From Pseudomonadota bacterium (lineage in GTDB: Bacteria; Myxococcota_A; UBA796; SXON01), in the NCBI GenBank assembly GCA_030684355.1, contig JAUXTN010000159.1, positions 39,020 to 103,019 on the forward strand: DNA of 64,000 nucleotides. The letters run 5' to 3'. The notes beneath the pieces were generated by a model. The model worked only from the letters and a program-made list of their open reading frames with translations, had not been told where the DNA came from and searched no databases. The translations under genes were made by a program, and so were the position numbers. Shown in pieces: positions 1 through 9,400 of the stretch (position 1 is its first letter; each line of letters starts with the position of its first letter).

Positions 1-3000
1 GGGTCGATGCGGACTGCGAGCTCACCTCGGCGTCCTTCGGTGCGGGCGCGTTCACCTACGTCGTGACGGACGGCGAGCTCCAGCAGGTGACCGACGCCGC
101 CGGCCTGGTGACCACCTACAGCTACGACGGCGACTACGACGAGCTGACCGGCATCGTACTGCCGACGGGCGGTACCGTCGCGTACGTGTACGGCACGGCC
201 GAGGTGCTGCTGGACACCTACGAGTACACCTACGTCGACGAGTACACCGCCTTGACCGGCGAGGACGTGGAGTACTCGCGCTATGTCACCTCCAAGACCC
301 AGGACGACGGTGACGGGAACGTGGCCGTCTGGGAGTTCGAGTACGACGACTACACCGACGGCGCCCCGCGCTTCGGCGTCGGCAGCGCGGCCCAGGCCTG
401 GCGCGCGACCTCGGTGCACATGCCGGACGGCAGCGTGGTCGACCACTACTACGGCTCGATGTGCTTCGAGTACGAGTACGACGTCGTCACCGACGAGTAC
501 GGCTCGTCCTACTACGAAGCCGACTACGAGCACATGGACGCCGCCTGCGACTCGGCTTGGGTGGGCCTGCCGCTGGCCACCCTGTGGTACGCCGATGCCG
601 CCGACACCGTGCCGCTGCGCTTCGAGTACACCTACTACGGCTCCGACCCCCAGGTGTACTTCGTCAATGACCTGGGCACGCAGGCCGACCCGTACTGGAC
701 CTACGGGGGACTGAATTCGCTGTCGCTGGGGGATGCGGTCGACACGAACCCCTACGATGGCGTCTCCAGCGCCGCGCGGCGCATCCTGCCCGTCTACAGC
801 GTGAGCGGGCCGGGGGAGAGCTGGTCGTCGATCGACGTGGTCACGACCCCGAACGACTTCCCGGCGGAATCCACGGTGACCTGGTTCGGGTACGTGGATG
901 ACGGCGCGTATGACATCTACGGCAACGCGCTGTTCCCATGGCGCTCCGGCTACGCGCCCCAGTACAGCGCCACCGAGCTCTACGTGCTGGACGGCACGCG
1001 CACCACCTACGCCTGGGAGTCCGACGCGGGCGTGCTCGAGTGGAACCTCGTGCATGCCCCCGCCACGGTCGAGATGGGCTACCCCACGAGCGACGGCACC
1101 GACCTCTCGGTCGTGTCCACCTCCACCGCCATCACCTACTCCTCGGACGCGGGGGAGCAGGGCTGGGTGACGCGGGTGGACACGCAGGCGCTCGGGGACT
1201 TCGAGGACAGCGACGGCACCACGCAGGTCAACCCCTCGCCCGACCGCTGGGTGACGTACGACTACTCGCGGAACGTCTCGGCCGGCGAGGTCGACGTGAC
1301 GATCGACCTCGGCGGCCTCCGCACCGAGCGGCGCACCACGCGCTTCGGGCGGTTCACCGAGCTCGTGGGCGTAGAGGCGGACGGGACCGAGGCCACGCTG
1401 ATGACGGCGGACGTGGACGACTACGCCCGGGTGAACTCCGCGACCGACGCCAACGGGCAGATCACCACGTTCACCTACGACGACGCCGGCCGCATGCTCT
1501 CGGTGACGCCCCCGCTCGGCGCCGCCACCACGATCGCCTACGACACCGCCAGCTACCCCCACACCGTGACCCAGGTGACCGGGAGCTCCGAGACCACCTG
1601 GACCTTCGACGGCCTCGGCCGGCTCACCCGCACCGTCTCGCCCAACGGCACCGGCGCGTGGAGCTACACGGACGTCGAGTACGACGCGATGGGGAGGGCC
1701 TCCCGGACGTACCTGCCCCACGACGGCACCGCCGGCGCGTACGTCGAGCCCACGTACGACGGCCTCGGTCGCGTCACCGCGTCCGTCCGCACCGACGGCA
1801 CCGTCACGACCACCACCACCACCGCCTACGACGGCTGGACCTCCACCTTCGTCGACGGCGAGGGCAACACGACCGTCCGCACTGCCGACGGGCTCGGCCG
1901 GCTCGCGCTGCTCGACGCCCCCGCGGGCGTGGACACCGTCTCCTACTCGATGTTCGCGTCGCGCGGGGACACCGTGCTCGTCAACGACTCGACGGGCGCT
2001 CGCGTGGGCTCCCAGTCAAGCGTCTACGACGGCGGCGGCGAGCTCTGGTGGATCTCCGACCCGCAGTCGGGCACGCGGACCACCGTCCGCGACGAGGCCG
2101 GCGACGTCACCTGCGAGTACGACGACAACGGCGACTACGTGGTGACGACGTACGATCACCGCGGCCGCCCGGCCACGACCCGCGACGACACGAGCTGCAC
2201 CGGCACCGCCGCCGCCCGGGTGACCTACCGCTACGACGGGGAGGCGATGCCGGAGGCGGGGGCGCGGCGGTTCCGCCCGACCAACGCGCAAGGCCAGCTC
2301 ACCGGCGTGCTCGACGAGGCCGGCGGCCAGCAGTTCTCCTACGACGCGCTGGGGCGGATGCTGGCGTGGCGCCGGTGGTGGACGGACGGGCACCGGGTGG
2401 CGGTGGGCTACGACTACGACGAGGAGGGCAACCTCGCGGAGATCGCGCTCGGCGGCCGCGTGGCCGTGCGCTCGACCTACGGCCCGGGGGGCCGGATCGA
2501 AGCCGTGGAGGTCGACATCGCGGGCACCACGGTGGACGTCCTCTCGGACGTGACCTACCACCCCGACGGCACCTGGTCGGAGCTCGACTACGGCAACGGC
2601 GTGACCCTCACCCGCGAGGTGGACGGCCTGCTGCGCACCTCGAGCGTGACGGTGGGCGGCTCCACCGACGATGTCAGCTACGGCCTGACCTACGACGCGA
2701 ACGACAACGTCCTGACCCACGAGGACCTCGACGGCGCCGACACCTTCGCCTACGACGATCTGGACCGCCTCACGACGGTGGCCTACGGGGACGACGGCAC
2801 CGAGCAGACCTTCGCCTACGACGAGTCCGGGAACCTGACGGACGTAGGCGGGGACTACGCGACGTTCAGCGGGTACACCTACACCTACAACCGCGAGGAC
2901 ACCCACGGGTACGACGCCGTCGGCAACCTGACGGACGACGGCGTGTCCTCGTTCGTCTACGACGCGCGGAGCCGGATGACGGCGGCGCTGTCGTCGACCA

Positions 3001-4163
3001 CGGCGGTGCAGACGACGTACGACGCGGCGGGGCGGCGCGTGCTGCGGGAGGTGACCGACCTGCGGACGCGGCGCACGGACACGACCTACTACGTGTACGA
3101 CGGGCGCGGCCTCCTGCTCGCGACGTACGGCACGGTGGGCGGTCGCGCGCCGCCCCGCCTGAAGGCGGTCTACGTCTACGCCGGCCACCTCCCCGTGGCG
3201 GTGGTGCGCGCGGATCGGGGGAACGCGGTCTACTGGCTGCACACGGACGCGCTGGGGAGCGTGCGCCAGAACAGCGACGCCGCGGGGAGCGTCGGCGGCG
3301 CGGTCGAGTACCTCGCCTACGGGAGCGAGCGGGCGCGTACGGGGGCCCTGCTCGCGTGGCAGGACCAGGCGTGGGCGGGGCACGGGGGCTTCGACGCGCT
3401 CGGCGTCGCGGACTTCGGGGCGCGCTCGTACCTGGAGGACCTGCCGGGGTTCGTGACGCCGGACAGGGTGGACTGGGGGAGCGCGGAGTCGCCGCAGAGC
3501 CTGAACCGGTATGCGTATGGCGCCGGAAATCCCTATCGATACGTCGATCCGAGCGGCGCGATCATCGAAACGGCGTGGGACATCGCCAACCTCGCGATGG
3601 ACGTGGGCTCGCTCGCGATGAACCTGTCGGCCGGGAATTGGGGCGGGGCGGCGCTCGACGCGGTGGGGCTGATCGTCGACGGGGCGGCGACGGTGGTGCC
3701 GGGGATGCCGGGCGGAGCGGGGTCGGCGATCAAGGCGTACCGGGCGGCGGACAAGGTTGCGGATGTCGCATCCGGGGTGTGGCACGCCGAGAAGGCGTTC
3801 GATGTCGCGGAGCTGGGGGTAGATGCGGGGAAAGCCGCGAAGGCCGTTCACGGGAACTCCAAGGCGGCCAAGCGGGCGCAGCATGGTTACGAGATCACGG
3901 ACTCAGTCAACGGCAAGGTCGTCAAGACGGGCGTCAGCGGCGGCGCGAGAACGGCTGCAGGGGGCTCGGTACGGGCGAACCGACAGGCACGCCGCTGGAA
4001 CCGAAAAGCGGGGCACCCCGGCCGGTACCAGGCGAAGGTGGTCAAGGAGGTCCCCGGGGGGGCCGGGGCGAGGGAGGAGATCTTGGAGTGGGAGATCGAG
4101 AATGCGGGGCGGCTTCGCGACGCGGGTCAACTGAAGGACCCGCTCAAACACTCGAGGCCGTGA
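1..4163 (+). CDS. Rhs/YD-repeat polymorphic toxin (5' end outside window)
   Basis: The reading frame is open from position 3, so the N-terminus lies upstream. The protein is dominated by YD repeats (tyrosine/aspartate units such as YDGLGRVT and YDDLDRLTTV) that form the secreted Rhs shell. The Rhs core motif, ending at NPYRYVDPSG near 3525-3555, marks where the variable C-terminal toxin begins. After the core come a Gly/Ala-rich hydrophobic linker and a roughly 95-residue tip from about 3882. The tip has the pattern YEITD..GKVVKTGVSGG, RANRQARRWNRKAG and a terminal KHSRP. This resembles URI/GIY-YIG-like nuclease tips of other Rhs proteins; that assignment is by pattern only. Family knowledge: such proteins are exported and the tip kills neighbouring cells. 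The next gene starts 2 nt after the stop and probably encodes immunity. Confidence 0.9.
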   Translation, partial: VDADCELTSASFGAGAFTYVVTDGELQQVTDAAGLVTTYSYDGDYDELTGIVLPTGGTVAYVYGTAEVLLDTYEYTYVDEYTALTGEDVEYSRYVTSKTQDDGDGNVAVWEFEYDDYTDGAPRFGVGSAAQAWRATSVHMPDGSVVDHYYGSMCFEYEYDVVTDEYGSSYYEADYEHMDAACDSAWVGLPLATLWYADAADTVPLRFEYTYYGSDPQVYFVNDLGTQADPYWTYGGLNSLSLGDAVDTNPYDGVSSAARRILPVYSVSGPGESWSSIDVVTTPNDFPAESTVTWFGYVDDGAYDIYGNALFPWRSGYAPQYSATELYVLDGTRTTYAWESDAGVLEWNLVHAPATVEMGYPTSDGTDLSVVSTSTAITYSSDAGEQGWVTRVDTQALGDFEDSDGTTQVNPSPDRWVTYDYSRNVSAGEVDVTIDLGGLRTERRTTRFGRFTELVGVEADGTEATLMTADVDDYARVNSATDANGQITTFTYDDAGRMLSVTPPLGAATTIAYDTASYPHTVTQVTGSSETTWTFDGLGRLTRTVSPNGTGAWSYTDVEYDAMGRASRTYLPHDGTAGAYVEPTYDGLGRVTASVRTDGTVTTTTTTAYDGWTSTFVDGEGNTTVRTADGLGRLALLDAPAGVDTVSYSMFASRGDTVLVNDSTGARVGSQSSVYDGGGELWWISDPQSGTRTTVRDEAGDVTCEYDDNGDYVVTTYDHRGRPATTRDDTSCTGTAAARVTYRYDGEAMPEAGARRFRPTNAQGQLTGVLDEAGGQQFSYDALGRMLAWRRWWTDGHRVAVGYDYDEEGNLAEIALGGRVAVRSTYGPGGRIEAVEVDIAGTTVDVLSDVTYHPDGTWSELDYGNGVTLTREVDGLLRTSSVTVGGSTDDVSYGLTYDANDNVLTHEDLDGADTFAYDDLDRLTTVAYGDDGTEQTFAYDESGNLTDVGGDYATFSGYTYTYNREDTHGYDAVGNLTDDGVSSFVYDARSRMTAALSSTTAVQTTYDAAGRRVLREVTDLRTRRTDTTYYVYDGRGLLLATYGTVGGRAPPRLKAVYVYAGHLPVAVVRADRGNAVYWLHTDALGSVRQNSDAAGSVGGAVEYLAYGSERARTGALLAWQDQAWAGHGGFDALGVADFGARSYLEDLPGFVTPDRVDWGSAESPQSLNRYAYGAGNPYRYVDPSGAIIETAWDIANLAMDVGSLAMNLSAGNWGGAALDAVGLIVDGAATVVPGMPGGAGSAIKAYRAADKVADVASGVWHAEKAFDVAELGVDAGKAAKAVHGNSKAAKRAQHGYEITDSVNGKVVKTGVSGGARTAAGGSVRANRQARRWNRKAGHPGRYQAKVVKEVPGGAGAREEILEWEIENAGRLRDAGQLKDPLKHSRP

Positions 4164-4164
4164 A

Positions 4165-4821
4165 GTGATCCTCAAGCACGTCTACCTGTATCTGAACCTC
4201 GACGAGTACCCCGACGAGCTGACGACCGCCTTCGGTTTCAGGACTCGGTATCTCTGCAATTTCTTGGAGAGGAGGCTGAACCCCCTCCACTATTCGGCTG
4301 CTGGCTTCAGCAAGATCTGCGTGCAGGGCACACGGACGCCCACGGAAGCGTGCCCGGTTGTTCCCGAACTCGCGGTCGCCCCGACGGTTCCCTTCGATCA
4401 GCCCCGATACGACACCCTCCGCCCCGGCGAGCACCACGAGTTCTTCATCGCGATGATGCTCGAGGGCCTGGAGAAGTGCGCGCGCCACCACCGCATTCCT
4501 CTCGCTGAGCTGAAAGAGGCGGTCGAGGAGTTCCGGCGGGGCGGCTACAAGAACGAGTGGGTCCACCAGAAGAAGCTGCTGCGTTCCGTTGGTCTGGAGG
4601 CGTCGCTGTTGTGTCGTCTCGATACGGAGCGGTTCGTGTTGACACTGCGTCTCGACCGGAAGGGGGAACGCGTGTTCGAACGGGAGATCCTGGAGACCAA
4701 GCCGGACGAGCTCATCTTTGCCTACCGCTTCAAGGAGGTGGTCCTGGAAGGCAACACCGTGGTGGTCAAGAACAAGTTTGGCAAGCCGACCTACGAGCTC
4801 GATCTCGCTTCCTTGAGCTGA
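4165..4821 (+). CDS. Presumed immunity protein for the Rhs toxin
   Basis: 218 aa starting at GTG 4165, one base after the Rhs stop codon, so the two genes are translationally coupled. No recognised domain, signal peptide or membrane segment is visible. The protein is soluble and mixed-charge (KEAVEEFRRGGYKNEW, RLDRKGERVFEREILETK), as expected of a cytoplasmic immunity protein. Known of the system: Rhs C-terminal toxins are nearly always followed by a cognate immunity gene, so the function is inferred from position alone. Base composition dips slightly in the first 250 bases compared with the Rhs gene, which fits a recently shuffled toxin/immunity cassette. Confidence 0.6.
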   Translation: MILKHVYLYLNLDEYPDELTTAFGFRTRYLCNFLERRLNPLHYSAAGFSKICVQGTRTPTEACPVVPELAVAPTVPFDQPRYDTLRPGEHHEFFIAMMLEGLEKCARHHRIPLAELKEAVEEFRRGGYKNEWVHQKKLLRSVGLEASLLCRLDTERFVLTLRLDRKGERVFEREILETKPDELIFAYRFKEVVLEGNTVVVKNKFGKPTYELDLASLS

Positions 4822-5080
4822 CGCAACCCAAGCGCGATCGCCCCTGACACAGACACGCGCCTCCCCGCGCGAGGGGGGCCGGAGGGCGGGGCGGGCGCGG
4901 TGAAGCCCGGGCGCCGAAGGCGGCGCGATCGTAGACGGCCCGCCCCGGTCGGCCGCCGCGCAGGCGGCCGACGGAGCGGCTCTGCCGCGACCCCGTAGGA
5001 CACCCGACCCGCCGTCCGCGGCGGGGCGCGCCCGGGCTCCAGTCGCTCGGCAGCGGCGTGGTCAACGCCGAGCGCGCGGG
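4822..5080. other. Intergenic GC-rich stretch with two hairpins
   Basis: No gene is seen. Two perfect inverted repeats occur: gcgccg/cggcgc at 4911-4926 (loop aagg) and gtcggccgcc/ggcggccgac at 4948-4972 (loop gcgca). Neither is followed by a T run, so they are not convincing intrinsic terminators. They could be a dispersed palindromic element or remains of the 5' part of recD. Confidence 0.5.
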
Positions 5081-5578
5081 CTCTGTCCCGAGGGCCGCGT
5101 GTGGTACCGGGGCCGCCCGGTGATGGTGACGCACAACGACGCGGGCCAGCGCCTCTACAACGGCGACGTCGGGCTCGCGTGGCCCGCCGCGGACGGCACC
5201 CTGCTCGTGCACTTCCCCGTGTCGCACGGCCCGCCCCGCACCTTCTCGCCCACGCGGCTGCCCGCCCACGAGACCGTGTACGCCATGACCGTGCACAAGA
5301 GCCAGGGCTCCGAGTTCGACCGCGTCCTGCTCGTGTTGCCGGACGAGGTGTCACCGGTGCTCACGCGCGAGCTGCTCTACACGGGCGCCACCCGCGCGAA
5401 GAAGGAGGTCGTGGTGCTCGGCTCGGCCGACGTGGTGCGGGCGGCGGTGGAGGCGCGGGTGGAGCGGAGCTCGGGGCTGGAGGATGGGCTCGCTATCGAA
5501 CGCACCGCTCCAACTCCCCCACCAACCGTCCATCCAACACGAACACCTCCTGCTCCAGCCACGTTCCCCTCTCCATGA
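5081..5578 (+). pseudogene. recD: recD fragment (RecBCD exonuclease V alpha, C-terminal part)
   Basis: The readable frame matches only the C-terminal end of RecD, an SF1 helicase subunit of RecBCD. Visible elements are [10 protein letters not shown] and LYNGDVG, followed by helicase motif V ([11 protein letters not shown], near 5290) and motif VI ([13 protein letters not shown], near 5370). The Walker A and motif II/III regions are absent; upstream lies only the short hairpin-bearing spacer and then the Rhs immunity gene. At the 3' end the usual C-terminal signature (here ERSSGL, near 5464) is followed by low-quality sequence antisense to jetD up to the stop at 5578, so the native stop has been lost. 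This is a decayed, 5'- and 3'-truncated copy; a functional recD, if present, is elsewhere. Confidence 0.8.
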
Positions 5579-6461
5579 GCACGCGCACCATCGGCGGTAC
5601 CTCCCCGATGTGCTCCGGCCACACCCCGGGCAGTGCCCTGCCCAGGTATTCGTCCGCGAAGGCAGGGATGAACCAACGCAAGCCAGGCCAGAACGACTGG
5701 AGGGCCCGGGCGATGGCGACCCCGTTCGGATCGAGGTCCCCGAACAGGAGCGCCGGTGTGTCCGGCCAGACGTCGCGCACGTGTGCCAGCATCCGGGTGT
5801 TCCACCCCGGGACGTGTACGGCGCACCACCCCGATGGAAGCGGAACGTCCACGTAGACGCCCAGGTTCTCGACGAGCAGGATGGCACGTGGGGCCTCTCC
5901 TCGGAGGCGGGTCCCCGCCCGGAACGCGCGGTCGGTGACACACACCTCGCCGCAGAGGGTCACGATCTCCGACGCGGCCATCGAGGCGCCGCCCCTCTCC
6001 AGCACCAACGTTGGATGCGGCCGGAGGCGAAGCAGGTTGTCGTGGGTCACGGCGATCGCACCGAGCGCCGCGAGGTCGACCTCGCCGAGCCCGGCCTTGG
6101 AGTGGTCCCGGAGCGCCGCGGCCACGGTCCGCCGGTTCAGCGATTCGGGCAACGCGACCGGGAGGTGGGTTCGCCGCCGCGCGTCGCTCAGCCGCCGCCA
6201 TCCCGCGGGGGTGTACCGTTCGCCCGCGGTCCGCAGCGCCGCCGCCCCCTCGCGCCAGTCCGGCCAGAGGCGATCGAGCCGCGCCTCGACGGCCGCGCGG
6301 TGGTCCTCGCGCAGCACGAGCTCCCCGCGACGGCGCGTCACCTCGGCCCATCCCGCCTCGTGCGCGAGGTCCCAGGTGTCGGTGTTGCCCTGGTTCCGGA
6401 CGAGTCGGCCCTCTTCGAGCAGCTCGAGCCATGCCAGCGCCTCGCGCGACGGGCCGCTCAC
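5493..6461 (-). CDS. jetD: Wadjet JetD: TOPRIM-type nuclease subunit
   Basis: 322 aa and last gene of the jet operon; its ATG overlaps the jetC stop by 4 nt. The C-terminal half has the topoisomerase VI/Spo11-like TOPRIM pattern: an acidic residue in [12 protein letters not shown] (about residue 195) and GDLDPNG (about residue 242), which bind metal. The N-terminal half is the helical DUF3322-like region. Family knowledge: JetD cleaves circular DNA that the JetABC SMC complex has recognised, protecting the cell from plasmids. The length is a little short compared with typical JetD (about 370-400 aa), but both metal-binding motifs are intact. The 3' end converges with the recD fragment, overlapping its read-through frame by 86 bp. 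Confidence 0.88.
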   Translation of the reverse strand: MSGPSREALAWLELLEEGRLVRNQGNTDTWDLAHEAGWAEVTRRRGELVLREDHRAAVEARLDRLWPDWREGAAALRTAGERYTPAGWRRLSDARRRTHLPVALPESLNRRTVAAALRDHSKAGLGEVDLAALGAIAVTHDNLLRLRPHPTLVLERGGASMAASEIVTLCGEVCVTDRAFRAGTRLRGEAPRAILLVENLGVYVDVPLPSGWCAVHVPGWNTRMLAHVRDVWPDTPALLFGDLDPNGVAIARALQSFWPGLRWFIPAFADEYLGRALPGVWPEHIGEVPPMVRVLMERGTWLEQEVFVLDGRLVGELERCVR

Positions 6462-9400
6462 GCCTCGGTCCGCCGTCCGGACACGTCGACGACCGACTCG
6501 CCGCCGACGAGGCGACGGACGAGCCGGTAGGTGATGTTGCCCTCGGACTGGGCGACCTCGGGCGCTGCCACGAGGAGCTGCAGCTCGAGGTTGTCGCAGA
6601 GCTCGAACAGCGTCTTCAGGTTGTCCTGCGAGAGGCGGTTCGCCTCGTCGAGGAACAGGAAGCGGAGCGACCCATGCTTGCGTGCCGCCCGGCCAAGCGT
6701 CTCACGACGCTCCCAGGCGGTGAGCACCACCATCATGAGCGCGGCGCCGACGCCGATGGCCTCGCCCGTCGACATGCGGGTCGCGTTCGCGGGCTCCCAC
6801 TCGGTGCTGCCCTCGCGCTGCACCCGGACGGAGAGCTCCAGGTATTCGCGATAGTCGAGCAGCCGTTCGCCCGCGATCCGCCCCCCCGTCTCGCGCTGAT
6901 AGATCGCGGCGAGCGCGTTCTCTAGCGTCACCCCCGGCTGGAACAGGGCGCCCTGGGCCTGCTCGCCCTTCAAGGCGTCGAGCAGCTTGTTCATCTCGGG
7001 ACGGCGCCGGGCCTGCACGTCGACGCGGCGGATGCTGCCGAAGTGGACGGCTTCGAGCTCCGCGCTGAGCCGGGAGATCAGCATGGTGGCGCGGCGAAGG
7101 CTCTGCCCGATGTGGTTCGCCACGGTGGCCGAGCTCCCCTTGAGCTGCTCCTCCTGGCGCATCAGGGTGCCGCTCAGGCTGACGAGGTGGCGCCCGAGGT
7201 CGGCGAGGGCCTTCACCGGGTCGTCGCTCTCGCTCACGTTGGACGGTACCCGCTGGCGCACCCATGCGCGGACCCCGAGCCAGGTGCGGACGTAGTGCTC
7301 CCAACGAAGATCGTCGGCCTCGCCGCCCTCCATCATCGCGATCAAACGTCCTGCCTGAGCCGCGTGCTCCAGGTGGGTGCGCAGGACCCCCTGGGCGCGG
7401 AGTGCCTGTTGGGAGAGGTGGATCGAATTCGTGTCGCGCACGGCCTCGAGTACGGGCTCGGCGAAGATGCCCGTCGTCAGCGAGCGGAGCTCGATCTCCG
7501 CGCTCAAGGCCGTCCACGCATCCTGAGCCGGCTTGGCCTGTACCTCCGCCCTGGCGAGGGACTCCCTGGCGTCCAACTCGGACTGGACGGCGGCTCCCCG
7601 AGCGATCTCCGCGCGGGTCCGCCCGTCGCGCGCCTCGTTTGCCCCTCGCTTCGCCGCGTGGAGGGCCTCGCCGGAGGCGGCCTCCGCTTCGCGCGCGGCG
7701 TCGACCGTACCTGGATCCGGCTCTCCGACGCCAAGCTCCGCGAGATCCCGTTCCAATCCCTCCACGTGTTGTGCCGCGGCGTCCATCTGGTGGCGGGCCG
7801 TGCCCTCCCGCAGCTTCGCCTCCGCGGACGCGGCCTCGGCCTCCGTCCACGCGGCTTCGGCCGAGGTGGCGCGCACCGTGGCGGCGGCGTGGGCGTGCTG
7901 GAGCGACTGCTCGCCCAGCTCGGCGCTGCGCAGCTGCTCCGGCGCGTCCGTCCAGGACAAGGCGTCCCCGACCGATACGAGCCATTCGAGCGCTCGCGCG
8001 TCGGTGTCCTCGCGGTCGCGCTCCGCCTCGAGCGCCTGCTGCCGCGTCCGCAGCTCGACCACCTCCGCGACCGAGGGTGGCACCACCTGGAGCACCGACA
8101 ACCGGCGCACGAGGATGGCGGCCGCTTCGCGGCACCGTTCGAGGGCGGGGGCGACCCGCCCCACCCGATCCAATCGGGCCTTCACGTCGTCCCGCTCGGC
8201 GGTGGCGTCGCCCGCGTCGAGGAGATGCGCGTCGGGGACGAGCTTGGCGAGACGCACGTCCCGATCCACCGCGCGCGCGTGCGCTCCGACCGCGATCGCC
8301 TGCTCCCGCGCGGCGTCCTCGACGGCGGTCGTCGCCAAGGCGGCGTCACAACGGACGCGCTCCTGCTCGAGGGCAGGGTCCGGCGCGAGCCAGCGCGAAG
8401 CCTCGCGCGCGAGGTCGCGGATGCGTGCGGCGGTGTCTGCAGCCGCGCTGGTCTCTCGGCTGAAGCGGTGGGCGTCCGCGTCGGCGGTCACCGCGCCCTC
8501 CCGAAGCTCCGCCACGTGCCGCCGCCGGGCCTCGGCGCCGAGCACGGGCCGCTCCGGGTTGCGGCTGACCCGCACGGCGCCCCCTTCGCGGACGACGACG
8601 CCCGACGTGTGCCGCTCCCCGGGGAGGGTGTCGGCGACGGCGGAGACGAGCCACACCTCGTCGGGGAGATCGCCGTGGGCGAGCAGCCGCGCGGCGGCCT
8701 CCGACGGATCGCGGACGAGGATGCCCTTGCGGAGGGGCCCGAGGAGCGCCTCGGTCGCGGCGGCGTCCTCGAGGCCGACCTCGTCGAAGCGACGGACCAC
8801 GAGCTCCCCATCCACGACCTCGCACGCCTCCACGAGGTCGGCGGCGAGGCCCCCTTCGGAGGACGCGAGTCGGTCCGCTTCCGCGCGGTGGTCTCGTGCG
8901 AGGGTGCTCGCCGCGTCGGACGCTGCGCGGAGCCGGTGCACCTCGCTTCCGAGCTGCGCCTCCAGGGCGAAGAGCCCCGCCACCTCCGCGGGCAGCTCCG
9001 CCACCCGCCCGGCGATCTCCCGACCCAGCGCTTGAACCGCCCGCCAGCGCGGCAGCTCCTTGTCCAGTTCCCCGAGACGCGTGCGCGCTCCCTTGAGCTG
9101 GGCTTGCGCGGCGTCGTGCCGTCGCTGGCCGTCACCGAGCGTGCCGGCGAGGACCTCGCGTTCGTCCCTCGCGCGGTCGGAGGCCGCGATCAACGCCGCG
9201 GCGGAGCCGATCTCCAGGCCCATCTCGTGCAGCCGCTCCCGGAGCGCCCGCTGCTGATCGGCTCGCTGCGTGGCGACGCGAAGGCGCTGCCCCAACGCTT
9301 CGCGTTCGCCGACCACGCCGCGGAGCTCGCGGAGCACCGCGTCCATCGCTTGTCCGCGATCCCAGGCATCCGCGGGGGCCACCGGGCCCGGTTCGCACTC

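Noticed and set aside
2016..3884. Minus-strand frame of about 620 codons opposite the Rhs gene
   Set aside because: Shadow frame; the plus strand has clear YD repeats and the Rhs core.
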